Below, in pieces: positions 33,588-42,245 of a stretch of DNA of 64,000 nucleotides. The stretch is taken from the NCBI RefSeq assembly GCF_017114995.1, contig NZ_JABXKL010000101.1, positions 58,455 to 122,454 of the forward strand. The letters run 5' to 3'. Position numbers and translations under genes: made by a program. Below the pieces are notes generated by a model. The model searched no databases. It saw only the letters and a list, made by a program, of their open reading frames with translations, and was not told the DNA's origin. This stretch comes from Nostoc sp. NMS9. Its GTDB lineage: Bacteria; Cyanobacteriota; Cyanobacteriia; Cyanobacteriales; Nostocaceae. The number at the start of each line of letters is the position of its first letter. Positions within the stretch are counted from its first letter, which is position 1.

Positions 33588-35522
33588 ATGACTATTCCAG
33601 AGTCAATTAAAAAATTCATTACATGGATACAAGGTTTTGACCATCATGTTTTACGAAATGAAGATGATGTAAAAGAAAAGTTGATTTTGCCAATGTTTCA
33701 CTATCTCTGCTATCCAGAGATATGTCATCGTGAATACTCTTTGAAAACATATCAATCAGAAAACTACGCCAAAAATCCAGAAATTGCTCAGATTTATTTT
33801 GCAACAGATGACGTTAAAAAACAAAATACAAATACATCACTGATTTTTGTGGAAGCGATAGAACCGCAAAAAACTAAGTTAAATGAGGCTATTGAACAAG
33901 CTAAATTTTATAGTAATCATTTTAAAACACTATTTTTTATTGTCACTAATGGATATGAAATCAAGGTTTTTCAGTGTCTGCATTACAATCAAGAAGAATT
34001 AGTATTTGATCTAAATATAGATACCTTAAAAAATAACGATGTTGCCTCAAAATTTTATAATAAACTCAATTTTGATTTAGTTAAAAATATCGATAAAAAT
34101 ACAACCGATATTTTTACGTATACTAAATTTAACTTCATAGAAAAATTAATCGTACGCAATCCAGATTTACAGGTTTTTTTAGAAAAATGTGATTTTGAGC
34201 CTTCTATAATGCGGGAAGGCTGCCACTTAGTTGTTGTTAAACCAAAAGTAGCGATCGCCTGTAATTTACCCAAAGCTTTTGGAGAAGGTAATTGTCAAAT
34301 AGAATTCAGTAGTATTCTTTTTAAAGGTCTAAAAATTCGCTTAAATCATCAAGATATTTTAGGTCAATTAATGACTGGATTACATACCCAGCCTGATTGG
34401 GGTTGTCGTCGTTTTTTGAAAGAATTAGATAAAGATAATTTTACAGTAAATTTGGGTCAAATAACAGTTATTTTATCAAAAATAGAAGCAACAGATTTGT
34501 GTTTGTGTGTTGATGAAATTTGTCAAGAATATCAAAATTTAATAATTGAATTTGAGAATGCTCTAGAAACATGGGATTTTGAATTCGTAAACTTTTCAGA
34601 AATTCGCGGTTTTATCCTTTTTTCTGTAGTACAAGAATTATGGCAGTTGATGCAGCAGTTTGCTAATGAATTTGATTATAAAAAAGGCAAGTCAGAATGG
34701 CATCTATTTCATAGAGAAAATATATCAATTCGAGTGAGTCGAGGAATTCGTGATCATGCATTTGTATTACCCAAATTTGACAGAGATTTATCTTTATTAC
34801 CTAGCAATCAAGTTAACATAATCTACGAGCTAAATAATATTAATTTACAATCTATTGAAACAGCTAAATTTAGCTTATGTCCACAAAATATTGGAGTACG
34901 AGGAACTTGGACAGCTAGATATACCAAACAGTGGTTATTAGATAAATATATTCCCAAGGTTATTAACTACTATTCAGAAAAGTCTCAATTATCTGAAGCT
35001 GAATTGCTAGCAAAAATAACAAATTACAGAAGTGAACGTGCGCTGATTAAAGAAATTGATAATATCAGAGATTTAGTACCTTATCTTCGCGATATACAAT
35101 CTTGGCTACATATCTATGTGGAAAATATTGCAGTTTCGCAATTGAAACCATATTACCAAGCCTATACAAATTTAGTGCGTAACACAGATTCTTCCATAAC
35201 AGGCATAGACTATATTTTCGGAAATTTGCGGCGAGTTGAGTGGAAAAATCCGTCAGAAGAAAATTATAGCAATTCTATAGATTGGAAAAACTTGGGTTTT
35301 AAATATGCTATAGATTGCTTAGATCGGCAAGTAGTAAGAATAAATAATAATGAATACGAGAATAGTTTTAAGGCAGATTTAATCACTCGAATATTTATTT
35401 GGATTATAGAAAATGGTAAAATATCTTTTTCGCAATCTCAGTTAAATTCTGCTAAACAGGCTTTAATACCACTTTGGGAACAAAGTCGCTTTGAAATGCG
35501 CTATATCTATCCTAACCAATAA
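33588..35522 (+). CDS. Uncharacterised 644-aa protein with degenerate restriction-endonuclease-like N-terminus
   Basis: Residues about 10-150 resemble the N-terminal nuclease domain of type I HsdR-like proteins: ESIKKFITWIQGF, a region DDVKEKLILPMFHYLCYPE, and SLIFVEAIEPQKTKLNEAIEQAKFYSNHFKTLFFIVTNGYEIKVF. The catalytic ExK has become EAIEP (no Lys), so nuclease activity is doubtful. The remaining 490 residues show no domain I recognise. They are rich in aromatic and Asn/Lys residues and end in a helical segment. It is AT-rich compared with its neighbours. It stands alone and is convergent with a Uma2 gene 2 bases away. It might be a defence-related protein. Confidence 0.55.
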   Translation: MTIPESIKKFITWIQGFDHHVLRNEDDVKEKLILPMFHYLCYPEICHREYSLKTYQSENYAKNPEIAQIYFATDDVKKQNTNTSLIFVEAIEPQKTKLNEAIEQAKFYSNHFKTLFFIVTNGYEIKVFQCLHYNQEELVFDLNIDTLKNNDVASKFYNKLNFDLVKNIDKNTTDIFTYTKFNFIEKLIVRNPDLQVFLEKCDFEPSIMREGCHLVVVKPKVAIACNLPKAFGEGNCQIEFSSILFKGLKIRLNHQDILGQLMTGLHTQPDWGCRRFLKELDKDNFTVNLGQITVILSKIEATDLCLCVDEICQEYQNLIIEFENALETWDFEFVNFSEIRGFILFSVVQELWQLMQQFANEFDYKKGKSEWHLFHRENISIRVSRGIRDHAFVLPKFDRDLSLLPSNQVNIIYELNNINLQSIETAKFSLCPQNIGVRGTWTARYTKQWLLDKYIPKVINYYSEKSQLSEAELLAKITNYRSERALIKEIDNIRDLVPYLRDIQSWLHIYVENIAVSQLKPYYQAYTNLVRNTDSSITGIDYIFGNLRRVEWKNPSEENYSNSIDWKNLGFKYAIDCLDRQVVRINNNEYENSFKADLITRIFIWIIENGKISFSQSQLNSAKQALIPLWEQSRFEMRYIYPNQ

Positions 35523-35524
35523 AA

Positions 35525-36112
35525 CTACATAATCTGCTGTAAATCCAACACAAACCCAGGTAGTACATTTTCTCCTGATAAACTAGCAGGATTGTCTAAT
35601 ATCTCTACATCTTTACCTGAACGATAAATTTCCACTCGCTTGTTTTTCCGATCAATTAACCAGCCTAATTGAGTGCCATTTTCGATATACTCCTGCATTT
35701 TCTCTTGCAATTCCTTCAAGGAATCAGTACGAGATCGCAACTCTACTACAAAATCAGGACAAATGGGGGCAAATTTTTCTTGTTGTTCTGGGCTTAAAGC
35801 ATTCCATCGCTCAATTTTCACCCAAGAAGCATCAGGAGAACGTTCTGCACCATTAGGTAGGGTGAAACCAGTTGAAGAGTCAAAACCTTTGCCTAATTTA
35901 GTCTGTTTATTCCAGATTCCTAATTCAACAACCATATCAAAGTTACGGTTGCCAGTATCACTACCTGTAGGTGGCATAATTAATAATTCCCCTGATGCTG
36001 TACGCTCAAATCGATAATCGCGGTTTTTCTGACACATCTGGAAAAATTGCTCATCAGTCAAGTCAATTTTCAATTTGAGTGTAGAAGGGAAAGTGGTTGT
36101 CGTGGCGTTCAT
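35525..36112 (-). CDS. Uma2 (DUF820) family putative endonuclease
   Basis: The protein has 195 residues, standard length. The nuclease-like core is seen in LPNGAERSPDASWVK, CPDFVVELRSRTDSLKELQEKM and YIENGTQLGWLIDRKNKRVEIYR (acidic residues and Lys in order). It is not like the copy at 18502 in its C-terminus, which is short here. Convergent with the 644-aa gene. The biological role of the family is unclear. Confidence 0.85.
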   Translation of the reverse strand: MNATTTTFPSTLKLKIDLTDEQFFQMCQKNRDYRFERTASGELLIMPPTGSDTGNRNFDMVVELGIWNKQTKLGKGFDSSTGFTLPNGAERSPDASWVKIERWNALSPEQQEKFAPICPDFVVELRSRTDSLKELQEKMQEYIENGTQLGWLIDRKNKRVEIYRSGKDVEILDNPASLSGENVLPGFVLDLQQIM

Positions 36113-36349
36113 AGGCTATTCTGAGCATCTTATCTTTCTAGTGTAGTGCTGTGTGGAGTGCGATCGCATAATGAGATAATGGAGTGCGATCGCCAGTTCT
36201 GGTTGTAGAATTAACATTAACGCTACAGACATCTGCATCCAATCAAAACCTGGCTTTTCGCAGGAGCGATCGCAATGCAACCAACTCCTGGTTAAATTTT
36301 ACTAATGGTCTATAGCTTGATACTTTAGTTAGAGGGTAAAAAAATCTAG

Positions 36350-36805
36350 ATGTTTTGGTTATCTCAATGGCTAGTGTTAGGAATTATATTTGTTAGCTTA
36401 ACTTTTAGCACACCTTTATTTGCTAGTCAGTCTATGAACCAACAAGATATCCAAATATTAATAGAAAAAGCTAAAGATGCATGGGTTGCTCAAGATGTCG
36501 ATGCTCTTGCACAATTGTTTACATTTGATGGAGAACTAATCGTGCCTGGTCAATCCTGGCGTGGGCAAGAAAGAATTCGAGAAGAACTTACCCATTTTAA
36601 ACAACAGTATTCAAATATCAAAATAGACATCCAGCGGATTATCATTGGAGTAAATCAGGCAGCAGTAGAATGGTACTACGAAGATACAGAAGAGGCGACA
36701 GGTCATCGTAATAAAGCTGATGACGTAATTGTTGTAGATTTCAGGAATGGTCAAATTAGTCGCTGGCGTGAATATTTTGACACAGAAACGCCAGCTAACA
36801 GATAG
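36350..36805 (+). CDS. Secreted SnoaL/NTF2-like protein
   Basis: The protein has 151 residues. A signal peptide (FWLSQWLVLGIIFVSLTFSTPLFA, cleavage near residue 25) precedes an NTF2-like domain (IQILIEKAKDAWVAQDVDALAQLF, AVEWYYEDTEEATGH, ISRWREYFD). Such domains bind small hydrophobic ligands or act as isomerases. A perfect-looking hairpin follows. The ligand is unknown, and the exported location fits a carrier or enzyme in the periplasm. Confidence 0.75.
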   Translation: MFWLSQWLVLGIIFVSLTFSTPLFASQSMNQQDIQILIEKAKDAWVAQDVDALAQLFTFDGELIVPGQSWRGQERIREELTHFKQQYSNIKIDIQRIIIGVNQAAVEWYYEDTEEATGHRNKADDVIVVDFRNGQISRWREYFDTETPANR

Positions 36806-36821
36806 TTCCACTAGTCGTGAA

Positions 36822-36864
36822 ACTCCAATATCCCTAATTTATTTTGAATTAAGGATATTGGAGT
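36822..36864 (+). terminator. Strong hairpin after the SnoaL-like gene
   Basis: ACTCCAATATCC-C-TAATT pairs with AATTA-A-GGATATTGGAGT around a short loop. It lies 17 bases after the stop. There is no long T run, so termination is likely but not certain. Confidence 0.6.
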
Positions 36865-37333
36865 ATCAAAAATTAACTTGTAATGTAAAAAACACAAGAC
36901 GCCTACCACTTCAGACCGCTCTGATGAAGAATTTAACCTTCCCTAAGTGATAATAAAGTGGAGGAAGCGACAAAAACTCCACACCGTCAACGCATTTAAT
37001 TTACACTGTTCAAACATCTGCGGTCGCTCTCCTTCGATGTCTGATACTGGGCCACAGCGGCATAACACCCATACAGTGTTGTTTGTTTACATAAACTAGA
37101 ATAGCTAACAGTTGGGTGAAAAACTCTCTCTCTCAAGTATAAACACTACCTAGCCAAGAGATATAGTTATATTGTTTATATAAACTTGTCTAAAGTAAGA
37201 TTTTAATTCTTTATAACTTTAGCTATTCACCTGAAAATTATTTAATAATCTTTTAAAAGATCGCTGATGGAATCGGTTGTTTTCAATAGCGATCGCAGCA
37301 TGAAGATACCAAAGAAGCCGCTATAGTTTCTTT

Positions 37334-37399
37334 TGCTTAAGCGTGGCAATGTCTACGACGGGCTACGCCTACGCTCCTTCACTCATCCACGCTTAAGCA
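37334..37399. repeat. Palindromic repeat with 13-bp perfect ends downstream of the OCP gene
   Basis: TGCTTAAGCGTGG (37334-37346) and CCACGCTTAAGCA (37387-37399) bracket the dispersed GTCTACGACGGGCTACGCC repeat. It ends 17 bases from the OCP stop codon and could act as a terminator hairpin for that gene. Confidence 0.65.
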
Positions 37400-37416
37400 G
37401 CAACTAATCTAGCCCT

Positions 37417-38379
37417 CTATTTACGTACTAGGTTCAGCAGTTCTTTAGGAGAAGCCAGCAAGTCAATCGCTACAAAGAAGATTTTGCCTTGGGGATCTAG
37501 CAAAAACCGCCATGCAATATTCATTCCCACACTGGCACCGAACCAAGGGGTTTGGACTTTACCGGTGACTTTAACTTGGGTATAGCCATCTTCCACAGGC
37601 TCAGATACGCCACGCTCTGGGAGCATCTTCAATCCCTGGCATTCTTCACGCATATAAGCGCGAATTGCGTCTTGACCAACAATTGGTCTCTCAAAGGGAG
37701 GTTGCAAAGCACCTTCGGAACGAAACAGAGAAACCGCAGCATCAAAGTCATTGGCATTCATGTTGTTGATATAGCCAAGTACCGTAGGATTGTTGATGCC
37801 CTCAATGGTGACTTTAGTCCGAAACGCTAGTGCAGTGGGAGGAGCCACAGGCTCTGAGACTTTTTTGTAACTTCCGGGAGCGTTCGGGTCAAATCCCATA
37901 TTCAGTACGGTATTGCGTAGGATGGTGATTTGTTGACCAGAATCAGCATTGCGGATGGCTTGCAACACATCAGCAGCTTTAGGAGAAAGCTTGTAACCTT
38001 GTGGGATCGGAGCAACGATTCCCTGGGCCATCCATTCTCCTAACTGATACCAGAAGCCCAGCTTGATATTCACGGTGAAGGATGCATAAGAACGGCAGAG
38101 GGGAGTATCAGCACGGTTAGCCAAATCGTACATGACTTGCGTTTGAGCCTCAAAAGGCATCTGCTTAATTTGTTCCATTAAACCTTGTGCGAGGATCATG
38201 TTGGCTGCCCCAGGAGCAGCAACTGTAATGCCTCTACCCATCTCGGTATAAGCAAACCAAAGTAATGCTAGTTGATCTTCAGCATTGAGCTTAGAGAATG
38301 ATTCGACGACGGTTGGAACAAGGTCAGCAATTAGGGTGCCGGGAAAAATACTTTGAGCCGACTGGATGGTAAAAGACAT
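37417..38379 (-). CDS. Orange carotenoid protein, divergent type
   Basis: The protein has 320 residues: an alpha-helical carotenoid-binding N-terminal domain (1-165), a linker two residues longer than that of Synechocystis OCP1, and an NTF2-like C-terminal domain. The light-driven photoprotection residues are kept: Trp41, Tyr44, Trp110, the salt-bridge Arg155, and C-terminal Tyr203/Trp290 equivalents (Tyr201/Trp288 in Synechocystis). It binds a ketocarotenoid and quenches phycobilisome energy in strong light. Position 101, Trp in OCP1 as I recall it, is Phe here, and position 27 is Ser instead of Arg. There is no frp or crtW beside it. An OCP2- or OCPX-like subtype is therefore possible. Confidence 0.9.
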   Translation of the reverse strand: MSFTIQSAQSIFPGTLIADLVPTVVESFSKLNAEDQLALLWFAYTEMGRGITVAAPGAANMILAQGLMEQIKQMPFEAQTQVMYDLANRADTPLCRSYASFTVNIKLGFWYQLGEWMAQGIVAPIPQGYKLSPKAADVLQAIRNADSGQQITILRNTVLNMGFDPNAPGSYKKVSEPVAPPTALAFRTKVTIEGINNPTVLGYINNMNANDFDAAVSLFRSEGALQPPFERPIVGQDAIRAYMREECQGLKMLPERGVSEPVEDGYTQVKVTGKVQTPWFGASVGMNIAWRFLLDPQGKIFFVAIDLLASPKELLNLVRK

Positions 38380-39045
38380 AGCAGAAATTCCAAAAAGAAA
38401 ATTACAGTTCTACCGAAATGTGAAAAATCAAATGTGCAAAGACAGAAAAGAAATGCGTTTAAATGTTAATAAAGGCACTCAGTAGTTTTGGCATCACTAG
38501 AAAGCCTGTTGTAGACATAGCTCTAATAAAGGCATAGTGATGCTGTTGCCATTGAGTTTAGATACTTGGCAAAGCACATTGCAGGCTTAACTGCATAGTT
38601 TTTTAAAAAGCCTTGATTAACGGTGGTTTAACGCATTGATGCTGCTTTTGTATCTTTATGTAAAGAAACATAACAATTCTGTTACAAATAAGCAATACTT
38701 TCTCAGTTATTCATTGATAACTTCTGTTTATAGAGACAATAGGTTTTCTTGAAGCTAGATTTAACGTAATTGGTACTTTTGTGTGCATTCACTTTTAAGA
38801 GCATAGGTGTAGCCCATCGTAGACATCGCACGTTTTTGTGGGCATAAAATTTCCATAATCCTTAAAGACACTTCGCTATCGAGCATCACACCCGACTGTA
38901 GACATCGCCTAGTTCTCACACAAATCCGAAATACCCTACTTATTTAGTACGGTTGTTACTACTTTTATTTATATGTCAAGTAGTTGCAAAAAATATTTAC
39001 AATAGTTAATATTCGTTTACAGATAGCAAAAACAAAGAGTAAAAA
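38380..39045. other. Divergent region between the OCP and hli genes
   Basis: The 666 bases carry the two promoters and degenerate copies of the GTAGACATCGC repeat (about 38806-38832 and 38893-38912). No extra gene is seen. Confidence 0.5.
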
Positions 39046-39258
39046 ATGACAAGTAAAGGTTTTACGATTAACGAACGCGGTCAACCCAACAGATTTGCGA
39101 TTGAACCCAAAGTTTATGTTGATAAAACTCCACGGATAGGATTCACCAAATATGCTGAAAAACTCAATGGCCGTTTGGCAATGATTGCTTTTGTTTCACT
39201 CATAGCTGTAGAAGTTATCACCGGACATGGTTTGATTGGATGGCTAACCAGCCTTTAA
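39046..39258 (+). CDS. High-light-inducible (Hli/Scp) chlorophyll-binding protein
   Basis: The protein has 70 residues. The chlorophyll-binding helix EKLNGRLAMIAFVSLIAVEVITGHG (about 38-62) contains the ExxNxRxAM motif of the LHC superfamily. The N-terminus is polar and stroma-facing. Hli proteins bind chlorophyll and carotenoid near photosystem assembly intermediates and are induced by light or iron stress. It sits opposite the OCP gene, a natural pair for photoprotection, and leads to a second small membrane protein 69 bases downstream. Confidence 0.92.
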   Translation: MTSKGFTINERGQPNRFAIEPKVYVDKTPRIGFTKYAEKLNGRLAMIAFVSLIAVEVITGHGLIGWLTSL

Positions 39259-39327
39259 AGAAGACACTTTGAGATTTCTTAATTTTCTTCACTTGACGAA
39301 TAAAGCAATTTAGAGGCAAACTTACTT

Positions 39328-39567
39328 ATGAAAACTGATTTTGATTATCCCAAAAAGGATTTAATTGGACCGGTTGTTTTTAGACCTGATTTCAACAACT
39401 TTGAGACTATCAATGCAAATCAAGCCTGGTCATTGTTTTTTACTGCCGGTCAAGATGACAAAGGATTGGGACAAGAAATTGAGTTCGGCAGATTTTTCAC
39501 TAACCTTTTAATTGCCGTTGGAGTAACTGGAATTATTTGGGCGATTTACTTCAGCCAATTAGGATGA
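39328..39567 (+). CDS. Small one-helix membrane protein next to hli
   Basis: The protein has 79 residues: a polar N-terminus (MKTDFDYPKKDLIGPVVFRP, NFETINANQAWSLFFTAGQD) and a C-terminal membrane helix (FFTNLLIAVGVTGIIWAIYFS). The chlorophyll motif of Hli is absent. It is likely cotranscribed with the hli gene and may act with it in the thylakoid membrane. I do not recognise a named family. Confidence 0.7.
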   Translation: MKTDFDYPKKDLIGPVVFRPDFNNFETINANQAWSLFFTAGQDDKGLGQEIEFGRFFTNLLIAVGVTGIIWAIYFSQLG

Positions 39568-39687
39568 GTAAGTTTGTTCATTTCTAGTGTGTAGTAACTT
39601 CAACAGAGGTCTTGGATTTAGATACCAGGACTTCTTTTAAATTTTCAATAAGTTTAAAAAACTCTGTTTAGCTTTGGAAAAAGTTTG

Positions 39688-39966
39688 ATGTTGATTGGAT
39701 TTATAAAGCTTCCCAATTTGTCACGGTATTGTGGATACGTGGGCTTAGAAGTAGCACAAATTGTTTCCAAACATCTTGCTGTTCAAAGTAAAACCTATGT
39801 AATTCAAAATCGGAGGGTATTGGTACATCAACTTTTAAAGTCTGGTCTGGATGCTCATACCGCAGATCGAACTGTTACTGTACTTATATCAAGCCCGGTT
39901 TTACAATTAAGCAACAAAAACCAGTGTGCAATTAATTGTATGCGAAAGCAACTATACAAACAGTAA
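39688..39966 (+). CDS. Hypothetical protein of uncertain reality
   Basis: A 92-residue frame from ATG 39688 with GGAAAAAG a few bases before. It contains LSRYCGYVGLEVAQIVSKHLA and a basic segment. There is no known motif and no clear conservation that I can recall. It ends near the trpE 3' end. It may be spurious. Confidence 0.25.
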   Translation: MLIGFIKLPNLSRYCGYVGLEVAQIVSKHLAVQSKTYVIQNRRVLVHQLLKSGLDAHTADRTVTVLISSPVLQLSNKNQCAINCMRKQLYKQ

Positions 39967-40042
39967 AAGGGATTGGGGTTAGGGGAGAGGTTACAGGTGA
40001 CAGGGAATAATCTGTACCCTATTTCCTTCTTCAGTCCCTACT

Positions 40043-41572
40043 TCAACGCAAACAACGAATCGCCTCTAATAGACCTCTAGCTTTATTTAGCGTCTCTTCG
40101 TATTCTTTCTCTGGCTCAGAATCAGCTACCAAACCTGCACCTGCTTGTACGCTGACCGTACTATCATGCACTACCATTGTGCGAATTGCGATCGCAGTAT
40201 TTAATTGTCCTTCAAAATCGTAATATCCATATACACCGGAATAAACACCCCGACGGCTAGACTCTAACTCATGGATAATTTCCATCGCCCTAATCTTGGG
40301 TGCGCCACTTACCGTACCTGCTGGGAAGGAAGCTTTCAGTAAATCCCATGCTGTTTTACCAAGTGCTAATTTCCCCACAACATTGCTAACAATGTGCATT
40401 ACATGGGAGTAGCGCTCAACTACCATTAATTCATCAACTTTGACGCTACCACTTTGACAAACACGCCCCAAATCATTCCGCCCTAAATCCACAAGCATCA
40501 CGTGTTCGGCAATTTCCTTGGGGTCTTGGAGTAAATCTTGAGCAAAGGCCGCATCTTCCTTAGTGGTTTTACCTCGCGGACGCGTCCCAGCAATTGGGCG
40601 TACCGTCGCTATTACTCCACCATCTGAATCGGTTTCGGCTTTCACCATCACTTCGGGACTGGAACCGATGATTTGCCAATCTTGGAAGTTAAAGTAAGCC
40701 ATGTAAGGCGAAGGATTTATCTGACGTAGCGACCGATAAAGGGCAAAAGGGTCGCCTGTGTATGGTGTTGATAGTCGCTGAGAAATTACTACTTGGAAAA
40801 TATCACCTGCTTTAATGTAATCTTTCGCCTTTTCAACGCTGGCACAAAAATCAGGGCGAGTAAAATTACTCCTCTGCTCCTCTGCTCCTCTGCTCCCCTG
40901 CTCCCCTGCTCCCCTGCTCCCTGGCGGTTTCCATTCCAATCGAGTTTTTTCCGGCGATAGGGGTAAAGATAGCTTTTCGAGCATTTGGGTGACGCGATCG
41001 CTAGCTTGTTGATATGCTGCTTTGAAATCTACATTCGGGTCACGTAAATCAGCATAAGCGATCGCCCAAATTTTCCGCTTCACCTGGTCAAAAATCAACA
41101 AGTGGTCTACCTGCATCCACAATCCATCAGGTATATTCCGCTCATCTGGTGGATAAATGGGCACACGCGGCTCAATCCACTGAATCAATTCATAGCCCCA
41201 AAACCCAAATAAACCGCCAATTCCTGGCGGTAGCTCTGGTAATTTCACTGGGTGATAAGGTGCTAAACATTCGGCTAAAGCTGTAAAAGGGTCGCCAGCA
41301 AAAACAACCTGCGAACCATCGCGGTTTTTTTGAGTCGTGCGATCGCCCCTTGCTTCCAAAACCCACACCGGATCGCAGCCCACTAAACTATAGCGTCCCA
41401 GCTTTTCCCCGCCTTCTATGGATTCCAACAAAAAGCTATAGGGCTGACCTGCACAAACTTTATACCAAGCAGATACGGGCGTATCTAAGTCCGCTACCCA
41501 TTCTTGATATACCGGGACGAAGTTGCCTTGTTGCGCTAGGGTGCAAAACTGGGAGAAATCCGGAAACATCAT
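40043..41572 (-). CDS. trpE: Anthranilate synthase component I, with an in-frame tandem-repeat insertion
   Basis: The protein has 509 residues. It has the chorismate-binding core: FQVVISQRLSTPY, SPEVMVK, VRPIAGTRPRGKT, EHVMLVDLGRNDLGRVC and FPAGTVSGAPKIRAMEII, with the N-terminal tryptophan-feedback region before it. It makes anthranilate from chorismate and glutamine-derived ammonia (with TrpG). Residues about 216-236 (GSRGAGEQGSRGAEEQRSN) are encoded by a CTCCTCTGCTCCCCTG tandem repeat that lies in frame in a linker. It follows psaD on the same strand after 95 bases of repeat DNA. Confidence 0.95.
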   Translation of the reverse strand: MMFPDFSQFCTLAQQGNFVPVYQEWVADLDTPVSAWYKVCAGQPYSFLLESIEGGEKLGRYSLVGCDPVWVLEARGDRTTQKNRDGSQVVFAGDPFTALAECLAPYHPVKLPELPPGIGGLFGFWGYELIQWIEPRVPIYPPDERNIPDGLWMQVDHLLIFDQVKRKIWAIAYADLRDPNVDFKAAYQQASDRVTQMLEKLSLPLSPEKTRLEWKPPGSRGAGEQGSRGAEEQRSNFTRPDFCASVEKAKDYIKAGDIFQVVISQRLSTPYTGDPFALYRSLRQINPSPYMAYFNFQDWQIIGSSPEVMVKAETDSDGGVIATVRPIAGTRPRGKTTKEDAAFAQDLLQDPKEIAEHVMLVDLGRNDLGRVCQSGSVKVDELMVVERYSHVMHIVSNVVGKLALGKTAWDLLKASFPAGTVSGAPKIRAMEIIHELESSRRGVYSGVYGYYDFEGQLNTAIAIRTMVVHDSTVSVQAGAGLVADSEPEKEYEETLNKARGLLEAIRCLR

Positions 41573-41582
41573 TATTTTTCAA

Positions 41583-41652
41583 AGATAATTGGTAATTGGT
41601 AATGGGTAATGGGTAATTCACTTACCATTTACCCATTACTAATTACCCATTA
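41583..41652. repeat. Heptamer tandem repeat (GGTAATT/GGTAATG) between psaD and trpE
   Basis: TTGGTAATTGGTAATGGGTA and the inverse CATTTACCCATTACTAATTA can pair into a hairpin. It is the STRR type found in the same genus. It may end or slow transcription from psaD. Confidence 0.75.
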
Positions 41653-41667
41653 GCTACTAACAGCTAG

Positions 41668-42093
41668 TTATGGAGCGTCGTAGGTATAAACACCGCTAAA
41701 CTTAACTTTAGAGGGACTGGGGTTTTGTCCGATACGACGGTCTACATAACGCACTTTGTCACGACCTTCAGTTACCTTTTCGGGGAAGACACCATCAGCT
41801 GGGTGAATTAAAGTAGTTTCTCCGTTGGGTAAAATCCGGTAAATTTTATAATCTGTGATTTTGAGTTTACGAAGTTGCTGACCGCCCAAAAAGATGCCAT
41901 ATTCTTTACGAGCTATATACAGCAGGTTTTCACCTTTCCGCATAGTAGCAGCACCACCTGTAGGCAATTCAAATACTTGCTCTTTCGGGCTAGTCCAAGT
42001 GATAGCGTACTTTTCTTCAACTTCTGCTTTATTGAGCAAACCACCAGTGCTGCCAGCAAATAGCGGGGTTTGTCCAGAGAGTGTTTCTGCCAT
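41668..42093 (-). CDS. psaD: Photosystem I subunit II
   Basis: The protein has 141 residues, the family's usual length, with the characteristic TPLFAGSTGGLLNKAEVEEKYAITW, AATMRKGENLLYIARKEY and DKVRYVDRRIGQNPSPSKVKF. It sits on the cytoplasmic face of photosystem I and docks ferredoxin. The start is ATG 42093 (MAETLSGQTP). Upstream in-frame codons to 42147 are not conserved. Its neighbour trpE is in the same direction. Confidence 0.97.
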   Translation of the reverse strand: MAETLSGQTPLFAGSTGGLLNKAEVEEKYAITWTSPKEQVFELPTGGAATMRKGENLLYIARKEYGIFLGGQQLRKLKITDYKIYRILPNGETTLIHPADGVFPEKVTEGRDKVRYVDRRIGQNPSPSKVKFSGVYTYDAP

Positions 42094-42245
42094 AAAGATG
42101 ATTCTCTCAACGTTTTTAGGGAATCCTAACACTGCAACCAGGATCATATTGCGATCGCGTCATAGACTGTAACAGTTTTTAGTCATTTGTCATTAGTCAT
42201 TTGTCAAAAATCAATGCCCCATCCCCAATGCCCCATGCTCAATAC

